Source: Scolanthus callimorphus
Lineage: Eukaryota > Cnidaria > Anthozoa > Actiniaria > Edwardsiidae
Assembly: GCA_033964015.1 (NCBI GenBank)
Contig: CM066923.1
Coordinates: forward strand, 23,696,168 to 23,760,167
DNA length: 64,000 nucleotides
Reading direction: 5' to 3'
The notes under the pieces were generated by a model that did not search any database, was not told the origin of the DNA, and saw nothing but the letters and a program-made list of their open reading frames with translations. This document shows positions 36,888 through 48,632 of the stretch, in pieces (position 1 is the stretch's first letter; each line of letters begins with the position of its first letter). The translations under genes and the position numbers were made by a program.

Positions 36888-37046
36888 TATGTAAAAAAAT
36901 GTTCATTAGCGAGGGCATTGAGGCTCATTATACGAGCCCGCGATAAAATTGGTCGATTTCTTCAGCGGTGAACCTGGTTACACTGAAAATTTCGATTGAT
37001 TTAGAAGAGCAATAAAGCGTTCCCCAATACCCTTCTCTTTCAAAAT
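36888..37046. other. Spacer, nothing recognised
   Basis: Short AT-rich stretch between two transposon copies. Confidence 0.35.
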
Positions 37047-37692
37047 TAAGGGACCGGTCATTATTTATCGCCTTTGGGGAGGGGGGAGGGGGATTTTAGG
37101 GGAGATCACTTCATTTTGGGGCGAACGAAAGGGGGATCTCTCAAAGCCTGAAGCCCTGAAAGGGGGGACCACAAGAAATTTTCTAAGTAGTTTTCCAGCA
37201 ACTTCTCTAACTTTTGCATTTTTGTACTTCACTCAATATATAATAAAAATTTCGGCGCGCTTCGCGCGCATAAAGAATATAATCTAATATAGTCTTTGGC
37301 AACTCCCGCAACAAAGACACTACCTTCGCACCGTTCACAAGAACAAGTGTATCTTGGCAAGGAAAAACACACTACAAAAAATGCCCTTCAGTCATAGGCC
37401 TGGCGGGCAGTCACTATGTTCGAAAGAAGAGTAAGCGTGAGTTCGAAGTTACAGGCATCGAAATTCGTCATTTAGGCTGTTCTTAACGCAAATGAATAAT
37501 AAAACCTACAGGATTTGTTTACTATACACAAAAAAAAACGGAATGTTCATCTACGCTTTTCTTAGGCTTGATGAAATGCGTTTGAGGGAGGATCACTGCT
37601 TTTTGACCTTGTTTTACCCAAAATCCTCTGCCCCCCTTCCCCCCCCCCCCCCCCCCCCCCCCCAACCAAGGCGATAAATATGTCTGGTCCCT
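37047..37692. mobile_element. GGACCGGTCATTATTTATCGCC element, separate copy
   Basis: GGGACCGGTCATTATTTATC at the left and GGCGATAAATATGTCTGGTC at the right. It includes the palindromic core CGGCGCGCTTCGCGCGCAT at 37254. It abuts the second copy of the 2.45-kb duplication. Confidence 0.65.
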
Positions 37693-40152
37693 AAAACTCT
37701 GTGGACACAGGGGCGTACAAGGGGGGTATGCCACACGGATCACAAGTGCAAAAAGTGAAAAATCACGAGTCACGGCTGTCGAAAGTAAGCTTTCACGGAT
37801 CACGAAAATGAATGCTGGGAGATCACGCTCTGTCCACTGTTGTCGCTTGCCATGGCACAAGGAACCGGTCATTATTTATCGCCTGGGGGGAGGGGGGGGG
37901 GGAGGGGGTCTGAGGATTTGGGGCAATACACTCTGTCAAAATGAAGTGATCCCCCTCTATAAGTACTATGGTTTACGTGATCCCCCTCATAGTTGTTAAA
38001 AGTGTTTGTGATCCCCCCGCCCTCCCCGATTTGTAGTGGAAGACGTTTTACAGAAAGAGAGGATCGCATTCTTCTTTTGTGCGCGCGAATCGTGCCCTGA
38101 TTTTAATAAACGCATTTCATCAAGGCTCAGATAAAAAATTTTGATGAACATTTCATATTTTGTGTATAAAAAAAGACTGTAAATTCATTTATTCGCACAA
38201 AGCGCGGCGCCGCATATAACAAAATTATTATTCTTCCGTTGTGCGTAAGCGCGGCCCGAATGATGAATCTATGCTTATAACGCCGAACTCATGCTGACCT
38301 AAGGTGCCAGTTCTTTCGAGCATAGTGATTGCTTTTGGGGGAGTTATTGGCTTCGTTGCGCCTGTTCTCAAAACAGTATTAAATGTTTTCAAAGGTGCAA
38401 TTTTTGAAATTTTTTGAAATTTTTTAATGCACATGATATCGAAGCGCTGCTGGAATCGAATTTGAACTCCTTAGAAAATTTCATGAGGTCCTTCCTTCAG
38501 GGCATCAGGTTTCGAGAGATCCCCCCTTTCGCTCAACCAACAATGAATTGATCCCCCGAAAAATCCTCAGTCCCCCAGGCGATAAATAATGACCGGTCCC
38601 TAACATCTGAACGAAGTATATCCTTAAAATCAAATGCGCGTGACTTTGACGAACAATGTAATCATTGATTTTTTTTACATGGACAATTCGCTGTGTATGC
38701 GTAATTTCAGCCGGGACAAAAAAAAAATCACAAATCACGATTTTATCAGCTCAAAATCACGACTCTCGACCCCTGCTCTCGAGCATTTCAAACATTTCGT
38801 GACACGGGTCACGCCACGATTCTTGGGCACGAATCACGAAATAAATTATAAGATTGGCCGTTTTCACGGATCACGAAAGCGAAAAAGGGTCGATCACGGC
38901 TCACGAAGAAACCCTGTACCTCCCTGTGGAACAGGAGAAGAGCTCAGGAAGCCTGTAGAACTTCATATATGTTTGAGCACTGGAACTGAGCTTTAGTGAT
39001 TCACTTTGTATTTCCCGCTAAATGTGCTTCTAAAGAAACCAAGCCTGATTTTGCTATGCAAAGAGCCTGGGGTCCTGAGTTCCCATCAAGCATTGCTGGT
39101 TAAGCAGCAACAAAACAACATGGCTGCTCGTGAAGCTTGGTTTCGAGATGTTCGGTCTTTCTGCTTTCGTTAGCGGCCTTATATTTTATTATCAGGGACG
39201 TCAACTCTCCCGGTTTTGCCGGGAGTCTCCCGGTTTTACCTTATCTCCCGGTCTCCCGGTTTTCTTTGAGAAAACGATTTTTTTTGGCTTCTGGATCTTA
39301 AAAAAACGCTAAATACAGCGAAAATTGTAGATATATTTAGGTATTTTCCTGCCTCAAAAGCCCAATATTTTGGTGTCTCAAGGTTTTTCGAGCGGCAGGG
39401 TTGACGTCCCTGTATTATAAACATGGCATCCTGTTGTCGAATCCAGGGTCGGGACATAGGGAACTTTTATTCAACAATGGAACCACAATCAAGGGAGATT
39501 TACGGAACTTTTTGTTCTGATTTGGACACTATGAATATTGTAGAAGCGTGAACCCCGAATATAAGGAAATGTGTGGCATAAGGAGCTTTCTTAAAGCACT
39601 GAAAAGGACAAGCTCAGGAATGCATTTATTGTCTGCCCAGGAAACTGTGTTGTAGCCCGGTGAGTACAATAAATATCATTGTTTCGGATTTAAAGTCGCG
39701 CAAAACTGAACCGACGGCACCTTCCCCGAGAAAGTATGGCTTTCCCCATGTGTTTTTTAACTCGTTCAGTTGAACGAGTTCTTGTGATGAGGGCCGGTGT
39801 CACTCACTCATTGGACTCGTGGCTCCAGTGTGGTCCGATCCCAATCCGATGAACTTCGGTAAAGTACGAACTAAGCCCGATACGTTGGCGGAAGTCGACA
39901 GATCTACGAAAATGGACGCCATCTTGGATTCGAAGAAAAGGGAAGAAAAGGGCCAAATTCTGATCTTAAAGTCAAACTTCTGAACCAGAATTCCTCACCA
40001 ACCGATAAAACTAAGGTATTTGTATTAGCTTAGGTGGATATACGAATTCGATCGCACGAAATGTGACGCTTTTCCGCCGTATTTCGTAATAGCCTTCTCG
40101 ACTTCGAGACCTAAGCTACCACAGGGATACCAAGGCTTGCCGACTAGCCAAG
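37685..40152 (+). repeat. Direct duplication of about 2.45 kb, copy 2
   Basis: Same order and orientation as 28609-31047. It carries its own copies of the CAGGGGCGTACA element (37708-38925), the nested element (37864-38602) and the small CAGGGAYGTCAA MITE (39193-39412). Its identity ends at GACTAGCCAAG. Confidence 0.88.
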
Positions 40153-40647
40153 GCTTAAAATTTTAAAAAACATTTGAACGTCCTCTGAACGAGTTTGCTG
40201 TTAGTTAGTTTGTTTGTTCTGTTAGTCGCCGACGCCATTTTGACCTAATTTGTATACGAACCGCCGCCATCTTGACCCTCTTTGCCGCTAATGTTAACTA
40301 ATGATTAACTCCATTGTTGGCAATAACCATGTCTTTTGAGGAAGCGGCCAAACACCAGCTGGCACATTGAAATGTGTTCTTAAATGCATACATCAACTCA
40401 TGTCAACTGCTTTTCAATTAAAGTTGCTCCGTGAAACGAGAGTAATAGTGTCAGTGAAAACCATATGCTACACGTTATGAAGTCGCTATTCGAATTTGAC
40501 AAACAACTACATTTGTGCGTTTACTTTACTTTACATGTAAGCCTACTTGAGTACTTTGAGAGAGTTTCAAATCCTAATTGTTTTCTTTCATGCTTTAACA
40601 TAGCTCCTGCGATTGTCCAAAGAAACATTATGAACTAATTCATCCTT
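40153..40647. other. Intergenic, nothing recognised
   Basis: Contains CGACGCCATTTTGACC and CCGCCGCCATCTTGACC fragments typical of repeat remnants. No gene. Confidence 0.35.
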
Positions 40648-41480
40648 TTAAAGTGCCACTATTATCAAAAATTAGAGTCTCCAATCTTTGCCATTTCTCC
40701 ATATGTTAGGCAGCTTTGCAAAACTAGAACAATGCCGTTTTCTGTTTTTTGATAGCTCTTTTCGTTCAGAAGTTATTAAGGTAAGAACGATATGCAAATT
40801 AGCATGGGTGATGACGTCACACTCTCAACTTGATCAATGCCTAAATACTAAAAAGAGGTATATCTCTATACCTCTTGAAGTTAGAGTGCTCAAACTTGGC
40901 AGAATGAATACTTGACTTGAACAGAGTGATGTGACTCATCAATCAGGGTTGCCATGGCAACCCCCTGGTTCCCAGGCTCCCCAGACAATTTTAGGATTTC
41001 CCGATTTTTCCCGCCCAGATTTCAGAATTAACCAATTTGTTTGTAACTAAAAGCGAGCTACTACTAAATAAGATAAGTAGGCATGGCAATGTAGGTTACA
41101 ATTGATTTCTTCAAAAGATATAGCCTCATCTAGAATTTTGGATAGGGGTGGTCTGGAGCAAAGGCTGTTGCCATGGCAATCGATTAAGGTAAACATAATT
41201 ATCAGGAACAGTGAGTTCAATAACCGTGGCAAATTTGATAGCATTTGATGCAAATCCAACAAAATATAGACCATCAAATAATTCACCAGTTTGTTTGTTA
41301 AGAGTGTGACGTCATCAAGTCACACTTTGGAGCAATGGCGGCCAAATTTCAAACTCTAATATCTTCGGAACCAAAAAAGATTTTTGAAAACGGAAAGAAG
41401 CATATTTCTTCTGAGCCTCAGCTCTTTCAAATAAGGCATAAAGTAAATAATTTTCAAACTTGATAATAGTGGCACTTTAA
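40648..41480. mobile_element. TTAA-flanked element, AGTGCCACTATTATCAA ends
   Basis: TTAAAGTGCCACTATTATCA and TGATAATAGTGGCACTTTAA are exact inverses. The interior has no convincing ORF. Confidence 0.78.
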
Positions 41481-41482
41481 AG

Positions 41483-42032
41483 GGGCTGTGTCACGGTTAT
41501 TTTAATAAACTTGTAAATACAGGTCTAAATTTGTATGTAATCATCCCCAAATCACTTATATCGCTTGGTATTAGCCTCATAGCCAATGTAGGCAAGTTTT
41601 AGCGGCAAGAATGCCGATTTGCAAGCAAATTTGATGTAAATTCAAACTTTGAAAACTTGTCATCCTGACAAGATTTCAAAAACTCATTGTTGCAATCCGT
41701 TTCCATCCGCTCTGCAATAGATCCATGAAGCCTACAATCATGATACGTAGATTTGCAGTTAAAGGGCTATTTAACAAACCTAGACTAGTATTTTGGCTAT
41801 CCATCAGTTATTTGTATGTTTTTTACATCACCAAAAGTGCGCTAAAATCTTGAAACCCTCCCCCCTGCTCGATTTTTGCGCTTGTTGGGATGAACAGTTT
41901 TTCTACAGTCTTGCTAATAGAACTTGCCGCATTGCTTTTTAGGCTAATGACAAGTGTCAGAGTGATTTAGGGATGATTACATACAAATTCAGATCTGTAT
42001 TTATTATTATTCAAATATTCGTGACACACCAC
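41483..42032. repeat. Inverted-repeat MITE beginning GGGGCTGTGTCACG
   Basis: Left arm TGTGTCACGGTTATTTTAAT...TTTGTATGTAATCATCCC; the right arm is the inverse GGGATGATTACATACAAA...ATATTCGTGACACA. Arms are about 60 bp with mismatches. Confidence 0.65.
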
Positions 42033-42498
42033 GCCATCCTCGAGACCGCGGGATTTTTTTCGAGCATTTCCTGTATCCAGAAAATAGCCCCCGGGGTATT
42101 CAAAGTTAATGTATTTTTCCACCATCGTATCTCTCGTTGCGACCGATCACAGGCGAACTCAAAGTTGTCGCCATCTTGAGAGATAACGACGATGACTATG
42201 CAGACACATAAATTAATTTGAAATTTAAGTTACAATTTTAAGCTTTAAAAAGCCCAGCAACCATGCTCACATCAGAACAGTCTTGGTTGTGGCCTTATTT
42301 CTTATTCAGCCTGCACGTTGTCAACACATTACGTTTTTATGTGAGTTTTTGCTGTACTCTTATGAAACAATTATTAAGTGCTATTTATATGACATTGCAA
42401 AATATCAAGTTGTCCAGTCATCGTTATGTGTGATATGTGGATGCGAAATATGAAATGAAACTTCTATTCGACCAGCTTCTATTAGAGCAACAAGAGAT
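42033..42498. promoter_or_regulatory. 5' flank of paralogue C
   Basis: AAAATATCAAGTTGTCCAGTC at 42399 is shared with the 5' flanks of A (18153) and B (22998), so these bases were duplicated with the genes and may be 5' UTR or promoter. No TATA box or initiator can be assigned with certainty. Confidence 0.4.
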
Positions 42499-45400
42499 AT
42501 GACTCGATCAAAGCTCCTCTTCAAATTTTGTGTCATAATTCTTAGCACAGGTCTAATTTCATCTCTACTTTTGACGCTTACTTTACACATTAGGGATACT
42601 CCGCCGAGTCAAAACGATAGCAGAGACGAAGTATTTAACTTTTCCAAATATCTTCTTGAAAATGAGGAAAATCTTCGAAGTGATCCATCGTATGACGCCA
42701 CTACGTACTCTGTCGCAAGGATTAATAATCACGAAGGGACAGAGAATTATGACCGGGTAGGCTGTGTCGCTGAGCCCACAGTGTTAGAGTGTGAAGGCAT
42801 TGGACTCGCTGCGTTATTGCTCTACACTTTAGATCAAATAGGAATGTGCCATCTCTTAGGCGCAAAGCCAACAGTCATCTGGAAAAACTGCGAAACTGTG
42901 TGCGCCAAGGGTTCGTTTATTCGTGGGAGTGGTATTTTCAGTCTATAAACAAGGGAATAGAGCGCAGAGCCTCCAGGGCAATTTGTATGACGAGAGGTCT
43001 AGGTACTTTTCAAACCGATTTGAGTGGAAAACCTTGGAAATACGAGATAAATGGACATGAATTTAAACCGAGCCCGCTGATTGATTTGAGTTTTCGTCCT
43101 CGCAGCGCTGAAGGAGCGTATCGTAGCCAAGATTTAATAACGAAAGATATGCGTCTGTGGGGAAATATGCTCGTGAAAGAATATCTCAAAATAAATGCCG
43201 CAATTCAGAAGGCCGTTGACACATTTTTCTGTGAGAACATGGTTGGTTATAATTTGTTAGCTGTACACGTGAGGGGTACTGACCATGTAGACGAGACCGA
43301 CAGTCCTACATTACCACCTCTTAGCGCTTGGATTCAACAGGCTGAAATGATCTATAATAAAATGTCATCTCCGAAAAGGATCTTCGTCGCCAGTGACAAC
43401 GCACCCACGGTAAAAAGGTTCGCAGCGCACTTCGGTAGTCAGGTAAAAAAAACCTTGAATTCATTCTTCCTTTCTCCATAGCGCGAGTCATAATCTTCTG
43501 AGTCCTGCATTTTTCTAGAAACTGTAATTTTAAAACATTCAACGAATCGGGACATATTGCAGCTCAATATAGCATTTTAAAAAGTTTTAGTCCATTTTTA
43601 ATTAGAATTACAAAAAGAAAGGACGAATAAGTCATTTTTAGCCAAAAAAAGCTGACTCAGCAAAATTGAATCTCACACTTTTGCCCTGTATTCTCATTAC
43701 GTTATGACCAAAATCACACACAACTTAGAATGTTTTCCTTACATATTTTACCAGCTTTCCACACTGCCTCAGCGTAGGAGCTGACAACTGTGTTCATAAA
43801 AATGTCCTATTTTACCGCAATGATTTCGCCGGCCACTAAACATTTTGATGTCCTGGGGTGGGGAAGAGGTCAAAACAAATGTACTTGACTGGTACCCAAT
43901 TTTTTCAGGGGGGTTGGTGGGTACCGGCATCTACCCCCCTAGGTACCCAATACCCCTTTTTCAAACCTTTCTCAGAGCATGATCTAGGGGTACCTGTTTT
44001 TATTGCACATATGGACTCCTCTCGCTGAGAGGAAAGCGTTGGAGTATTCACCTTTTTATTATCTATTTTATTGAAGGAGATACTTGCTCCTAAAATTCAG
44101 CTCTGCGAGGTAGGTGGCTCCGGCACTTACCCCCACCCCCCAAATTGGGTACCAAAAAAGTACGGATGTTTTAACCTATTCCCCTAATTCTAAAAATTCT
44201 AAAATCCTTCCCCCTTCCTTTCTTTGTGCGTCAGCCTTGCATTTAACAATAACAAAGGTGTGGCTGATACTGGCTCTTTTAATGTTCCACAGAATGTAGT
44301 ATTCACGCATGCGTACAGATCCTCAAAGTACGAAGGCAAGGCAGTTCACGCAAGTGGCCTGGATCCATACACCATCGGCTCGCAAGTACTCATGGATATT
44401 TTACTCATGGCCAAATGTCATCACTTTCTTCACGCCGAGTCGAGTGTTGCGGCTCTTGTTACTTACTGGAACTTGGAGTTGAAATCGCATTTTATGGAGC
44501 TTGCGTACCTTAAGGTAACTCTCTTGAAATTGAAAAACCTGGATTAGTCTGGGAGCAGCTACCGGAAAAAAATCGCGTCGTAGCACCCAACGCGCAGACC
44601 CAGGAAAATAACATGGAAAGATAGGTACATGCCTATCAATTCAATTTGATCAATTAAGGTTCAATTTGATCCGTATCGCATAGAATGGCTCATGGGACAA
44701 CACCCCGATATTGCGCATTTTGTTCCCTCTCTGCTCATATGTCCTTTGTAAAAAAATTGCGAACTTATACGCCGGTAAATCCCTCATTCGAGGATCCAAA
44801 CTATCCAAAACGTTGCATCATTGTAAGAAATCATACACTTGAAATTCCTAGCTGTCAATCTGCCAATCTAACGTCAGAAACAGAAATTAGAAGCTGGCAG
44901 CCATGTTAGTTCTTTGTTATTCAAATGAGTTGTGCCTCCTCTCCTGAAGACATAGATATAGGCTGTAGCGCTACAAGTACAGCGTGCCTAAATGTCTGCG
45001 TTGGTAAAAAAATGTCCCTCCAATGCATTGAACACTTATGTGGACATTTTACTGCCGTCAAACAAAAAATTATAGGCTTATTAGAAGATATCAAAAACAT
45101 GTTTCTTTATTCGAAATTACCTAGTTAAATGATTCAAACAACGTCGGTGAAGAGATACCAGACCATTAAAATTATATATATTAGGCCTGGAAGCCTGTAC
45201 AGTCTATGTGATTCTTGAGGCTTCAGACATCAGGAACTTATGAATAACAAAGGAACCTCATGAATAACAAAAGATTCAAAATGGCCGCCGTCACAGATAT
45301 CTCTTTAACTTTCACTTTTACAGTACGTACGGAAATTACGGCACAAGTTTATATCTTACCATTTGAAACGCAATTACTTCTACATGTATGCAGAGTTTGA

Positions 45401-45747
45401 TGTGTTTCTTGGTAAGATTTTTAATTTTACAGGCTTTAAATTACTTTACAAATTTTACAAAGAACATGTGAGCATCTTGTAACATTGGCTCATTTGTAAC
45501 ATCCGGTCTAAATTAAACCTTATACATATACCTATCATCCTATGCTACTTTCCCAGGTCTGCGCGAAGGGTGCTACGAAAACCACTTTCTAGGCCTCTTT
45601 TCAAGATCTGCTCCTAGACTAGATAGTTTTTATGTTTAAGTTTACGACAATCGAAAATGCTATTAAAAGAAGGGATCACGTGCTGGTGTACCGCATACGA
45701 ATCAGTCGGTTCACTTCGGTATACTTTTACGTTGCACGAGCTATATA

Positions 45748-45778
<31 letters not shown>

Positions 45779-47222
45779 CTGAGTCAATAGCTCAATCCAT
45801 AGTTCAGAATTAGCAAATGTTGAGCTGCTATGGCTGTGCAGTCTAGAGAACAACTCGAAAGTTCGCACAGATAAAGCCTGGTCCTCACTAGGACGCAAGC
45901 ATAAGTGCAAGCATAAGGACAGGTGGGGATATGCAAGCATAAGCACAGGCCGACGCAAAGAAGAACAAGACTTGCGTTCTTCTTGGGCTTGTGTTTGCGT
46001 CGAAAACGTGGACGCTCCAAACGCAAGCACAAGCACAAGACTTCCCGCCAATCAGCGTTGCGCCCGGCACCAGGTCCTCTCGTTCAAAGCTTGGGCTACC
46101 AGGCCTCTTTACGTTTGGCGGTGGTGGAATGGAAATGAAAATTACATTTGCACATGCGAGTATTCTTATGCTTGCGTCGTGCATGTCCTCACTGTCCTCA
46201 TGCTTATGCTTGCGCTCGTGCTTGCGTCCTAGTGAGGATCAGGCTTTAGACTTCTAAACCTCATGAATCTGATGAATACCTTCGCTACGAATGAATTCTA
46301 GCGTGGCGCCATATCTAAGGTGTAAGAATCAATGCATTGAAAACTATCGCCATTTTTAATGCAAATTTGATTATACATTGATATATTTAAAAATCAATCA
46401 ATATATGAAATACCAGATAAACTATCGCCAGACAAAATGTTGGGCCTTTAGCCCATGAAATGCTACCCTGGTTCCAGTGGTTCCAGAGTATCGAGCGTGC
46501 GTATCGAAATTAGTGACAAGCCAAGCTCGAGCGTATGATGTCCTTCATGACTTCCATGACCTGTGGAGGCATCAGCTGTGGGAAGAAAATTCATGAGGTC
46601 ATGCTCAGCGCTGAGCTTGGTTGGTCACTAATTTCGATACGCATGCTCGAGACTCTGGAACCAGGGTAATGAAATGCACAGTTTCCTCGAAAATGTGCTC
46701 GTGCTCTAATCCGCGCCAGACTGTTTCAGTGAGATGCGGATGGATTTTCATCAACTTGCTGATTTCAAAATATCATATAATTATAGTTTGATTTTCCAAA
46801 AAGCCACAACAAATATAGCTGAACATGAGAGAGATGCTTTACCAAGGTAATGGGGCTTTATTACACGGCAGCAATCTTGGATAAATCTTTTCTTCTTGCA
46901 TTTGCAGCCTCATCCTGATTACGAGTTCCCACGGGAAAATAAAGAAATAGTGGTAAAGGCCCATAGGCACCTTTATTGTCGAAAAAGAATTGTTTATATT
47001 TTCAATCTTTTTCTCCCACAGGAACCTCATTGGACTAAACCCACCCCTATGGGTTCGCCCACAGGCCGCCTGACCGCTAGAGAAAGAAATGAATTCATCA
47101 ACGAAGCTAACCGTCATGAGTATTGCCTAAAATTAAACGGCAAGCACAGCGCATGTCCAAACACTCTCAAAGGGATGTTCATGGGAGGCAAAGAACTAGC
47201 TAGGTTTGCTGTGCAGAAATAA
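42499..47222 (+). CDS. Paralogue C: type II membrane fucosyltransferase-like glycosyltransferase, three exons
   Basis: Exons 42499-43442, 44293-44514 and 47022-47222, all joined in phase 0; about 455 residues. The N-terminus is a short basic tail plus signal anchor (FCVIILSTGLISSLLLTLTL), as in Golgi glycosyltransferases. Later blocks include LLYTLDQIGMCHLLGAKPTV, WKNCETVCAKGSF, the LLAVHVRGTDHVDETDSP motif (about residues 254-270), IFVASDN, and in exon 2 GSQVLMD followed by ILLMAKCHHFLHAESSVAAL. The HVRGTD motif and the D-LL-KC-F-H-SS motif are those of GDP-fucose-using NodZ/FUT8-type fold enzymes, which add fucose to glycans in the Golgi. Donor sugar and acceptor are inferred, not shown. 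One base is missing at about 42919 (TTTATTCG where A, B and D have TTTAATTCG), shifting the frame after CAKGSF. AATAAA follows the stop near 47273. Exons 2 and 3 are intact. Confidence 0.72.
43443..44292. other. Intron 1 of paralogue C
   Basis: From GTAAAA to TTCCACAG. Contains a GGTACCCAATTTTTTCAGGG.../...CCAAATTGGGTACC inverted region (about 43895-44155), probably a degraded MITE. No exon. Confidence 0.55.
45872..46248. repeat. MITE with TAAAGCCTGRTCCTCACTAG ends
   Basis: The left and right ends are exact inverses over TCCTCACTAGGACGCAAGC. The interior is packed with AAGCATAAGCRCAAGCA-type units in both orientations, likely transposase-binding sub-repeats. Spurious Cys/Leu/Ala-rich ORFs cross it in several frames. 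Confidence 0.8.
46464..46668. repeat. MITE with TACCCTGGTTCCAG ends and perfect 9-bp target duplication
   Basis: TACCCTGGTTCC... and ...GGAACCAGGGTA, inner arms CGTATCGAAATTAGTGAC and GTCACTAATTTCGATACG. ATGAAATGC lies directly on both sides (46455-46463 and 46669-46677), which fits a Mutator-type insertion. Confidence 0.82.
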
Positions 47223-48632
47223 AAATTATAGCTCTGCTATTAATGATAATTTGCAATCATCCCTTGGGATGGAAATAAAATCGCACAGAACAAAGGGCGT
47301 GGCGTATACAGTCCTCAGAGACTTTTCCCTGTAATCATCAGTGAAGCGAACTACATTCCAGCGTGTTGTAGTTTTAATTGGTCAACATTCATACTCTCAA
47401 AGCGTAGCGAATAAAAATCCAACAACATTTAGTATGAACGCTAACTTGATAATGCTAAGCTTTCTAACTCTTTGTCTTTAACCTCCCGCCACTGCCACTT
47501 GCTCTCCAATTTATCAGTTCTTCTGCCTTCCGCTTTTTCGATTTTCTCGGAAAAAACATGATCTAAAATCTCTAATGCCCTTTGCCGCTTCCCTAGCAAG
47601 CGTGACGGCAAACTGCGCGGAGAAATCATTGAGCCATAGACGCAATGTTTGATTCCCGTGCTGGAATGTAGTTGGCTGGGAAACCGACGTCAAAGCTACG
47701 ATAGGTGAAAACAAAGTACAATGACAAAAACCGGCTCGAGCAAACCGAAAGAGTAGTGAAGTTTAGCATTTTTTCTCGGTGCCTTAAAATACTTCAATGA
47801 ACTCAAGACTTGGAGGTTATCTTTGGTGTATATTCAAGAATAATTTACGGAAGTATCAAAAACTTTAACATATGAGATTTGTGTCAGAGGCGAAAAGTGT
47901 AAGTTTTATAACAAACGGAAGATTTATAATATAATTTCTCTAATTTTGCAGTTTCCTTGAACACATGCCAAACAAAATCGGAAGCATTCTAAGAAGTGAA
48001 AATTGGCTTGTACATTGCCTTGTGTTTGTAGATTATTCGGGCGGCAAGGATTTCTTAATTCCGCAGATATTAGCCATTATTTTTCAAGGAAATACTTTGC
48101 GGCATAAATAACTTTGACATTTTGGAGGCTGAAAAAGTCCGTTCGAGTAACATAAAATCGGTCCAATGAATTCTCTCCAAACTTGCTGTGATTACTATTA
48201 GCTACTCGGGGATTAGTGTGAGGGGTGTCATTTTAAAAGTTTAGGTCGCGCAAAGCGTCTGATGGCTGCTAATTATAAACAAGGGTGTGTTTATAACGTT
48301 GCTATAGCAACTCTGATCACAACAAAATGCACACTACAATAAAGTTCAAACCCTCCAGGGTAACCATGTGAAAGTTCAGACTGGTACAGGATTTTGAGCC
48401 TGGACAGCAGGCATACAAAGATTGGGTGTTGAGGGAAGAAAAAATTGTAGGCAGCCTCCTTAAAAGGCGCCTTATTTTTTATCGAGAACGTATAAATCAA
48501 ATCGCGGTGTAGCTGTTTGTGAGAACATGTTTACAAATATACTTGTTTACAAATATTTTTTTACAAACATATATGCACTTGCAAACGATAAACATGCAGA
48601 AAAAGATTTGGAATATTAATGTCAGATATGTT
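47223..48632. other. Intergenic, no gene recognised
   Basis: The first 60 bases are the 3' UTR of paralogue C, with AATAAA at about 47273. The rest is AT-rich. Frames at 47441-47714 on the minus strand overlap one another without domain features. Confidence 0.4.

Larger units (their letters stand above)
44515..47021. other. Intron 2 of paralogue C
   Basis: From GTAACT to TTCTCCCACAG. Includes the elements 45872-46248 and 46464-46668. Open frames at 44685-45128 show no domain features and are not supported as genes. Confidence 0.55.

Noticed and set aside
45784..46257. Overlapping 70-98-codon frames on both strands
   Set aside because: They arise from the AAGCAYAAGC-rich MITE.
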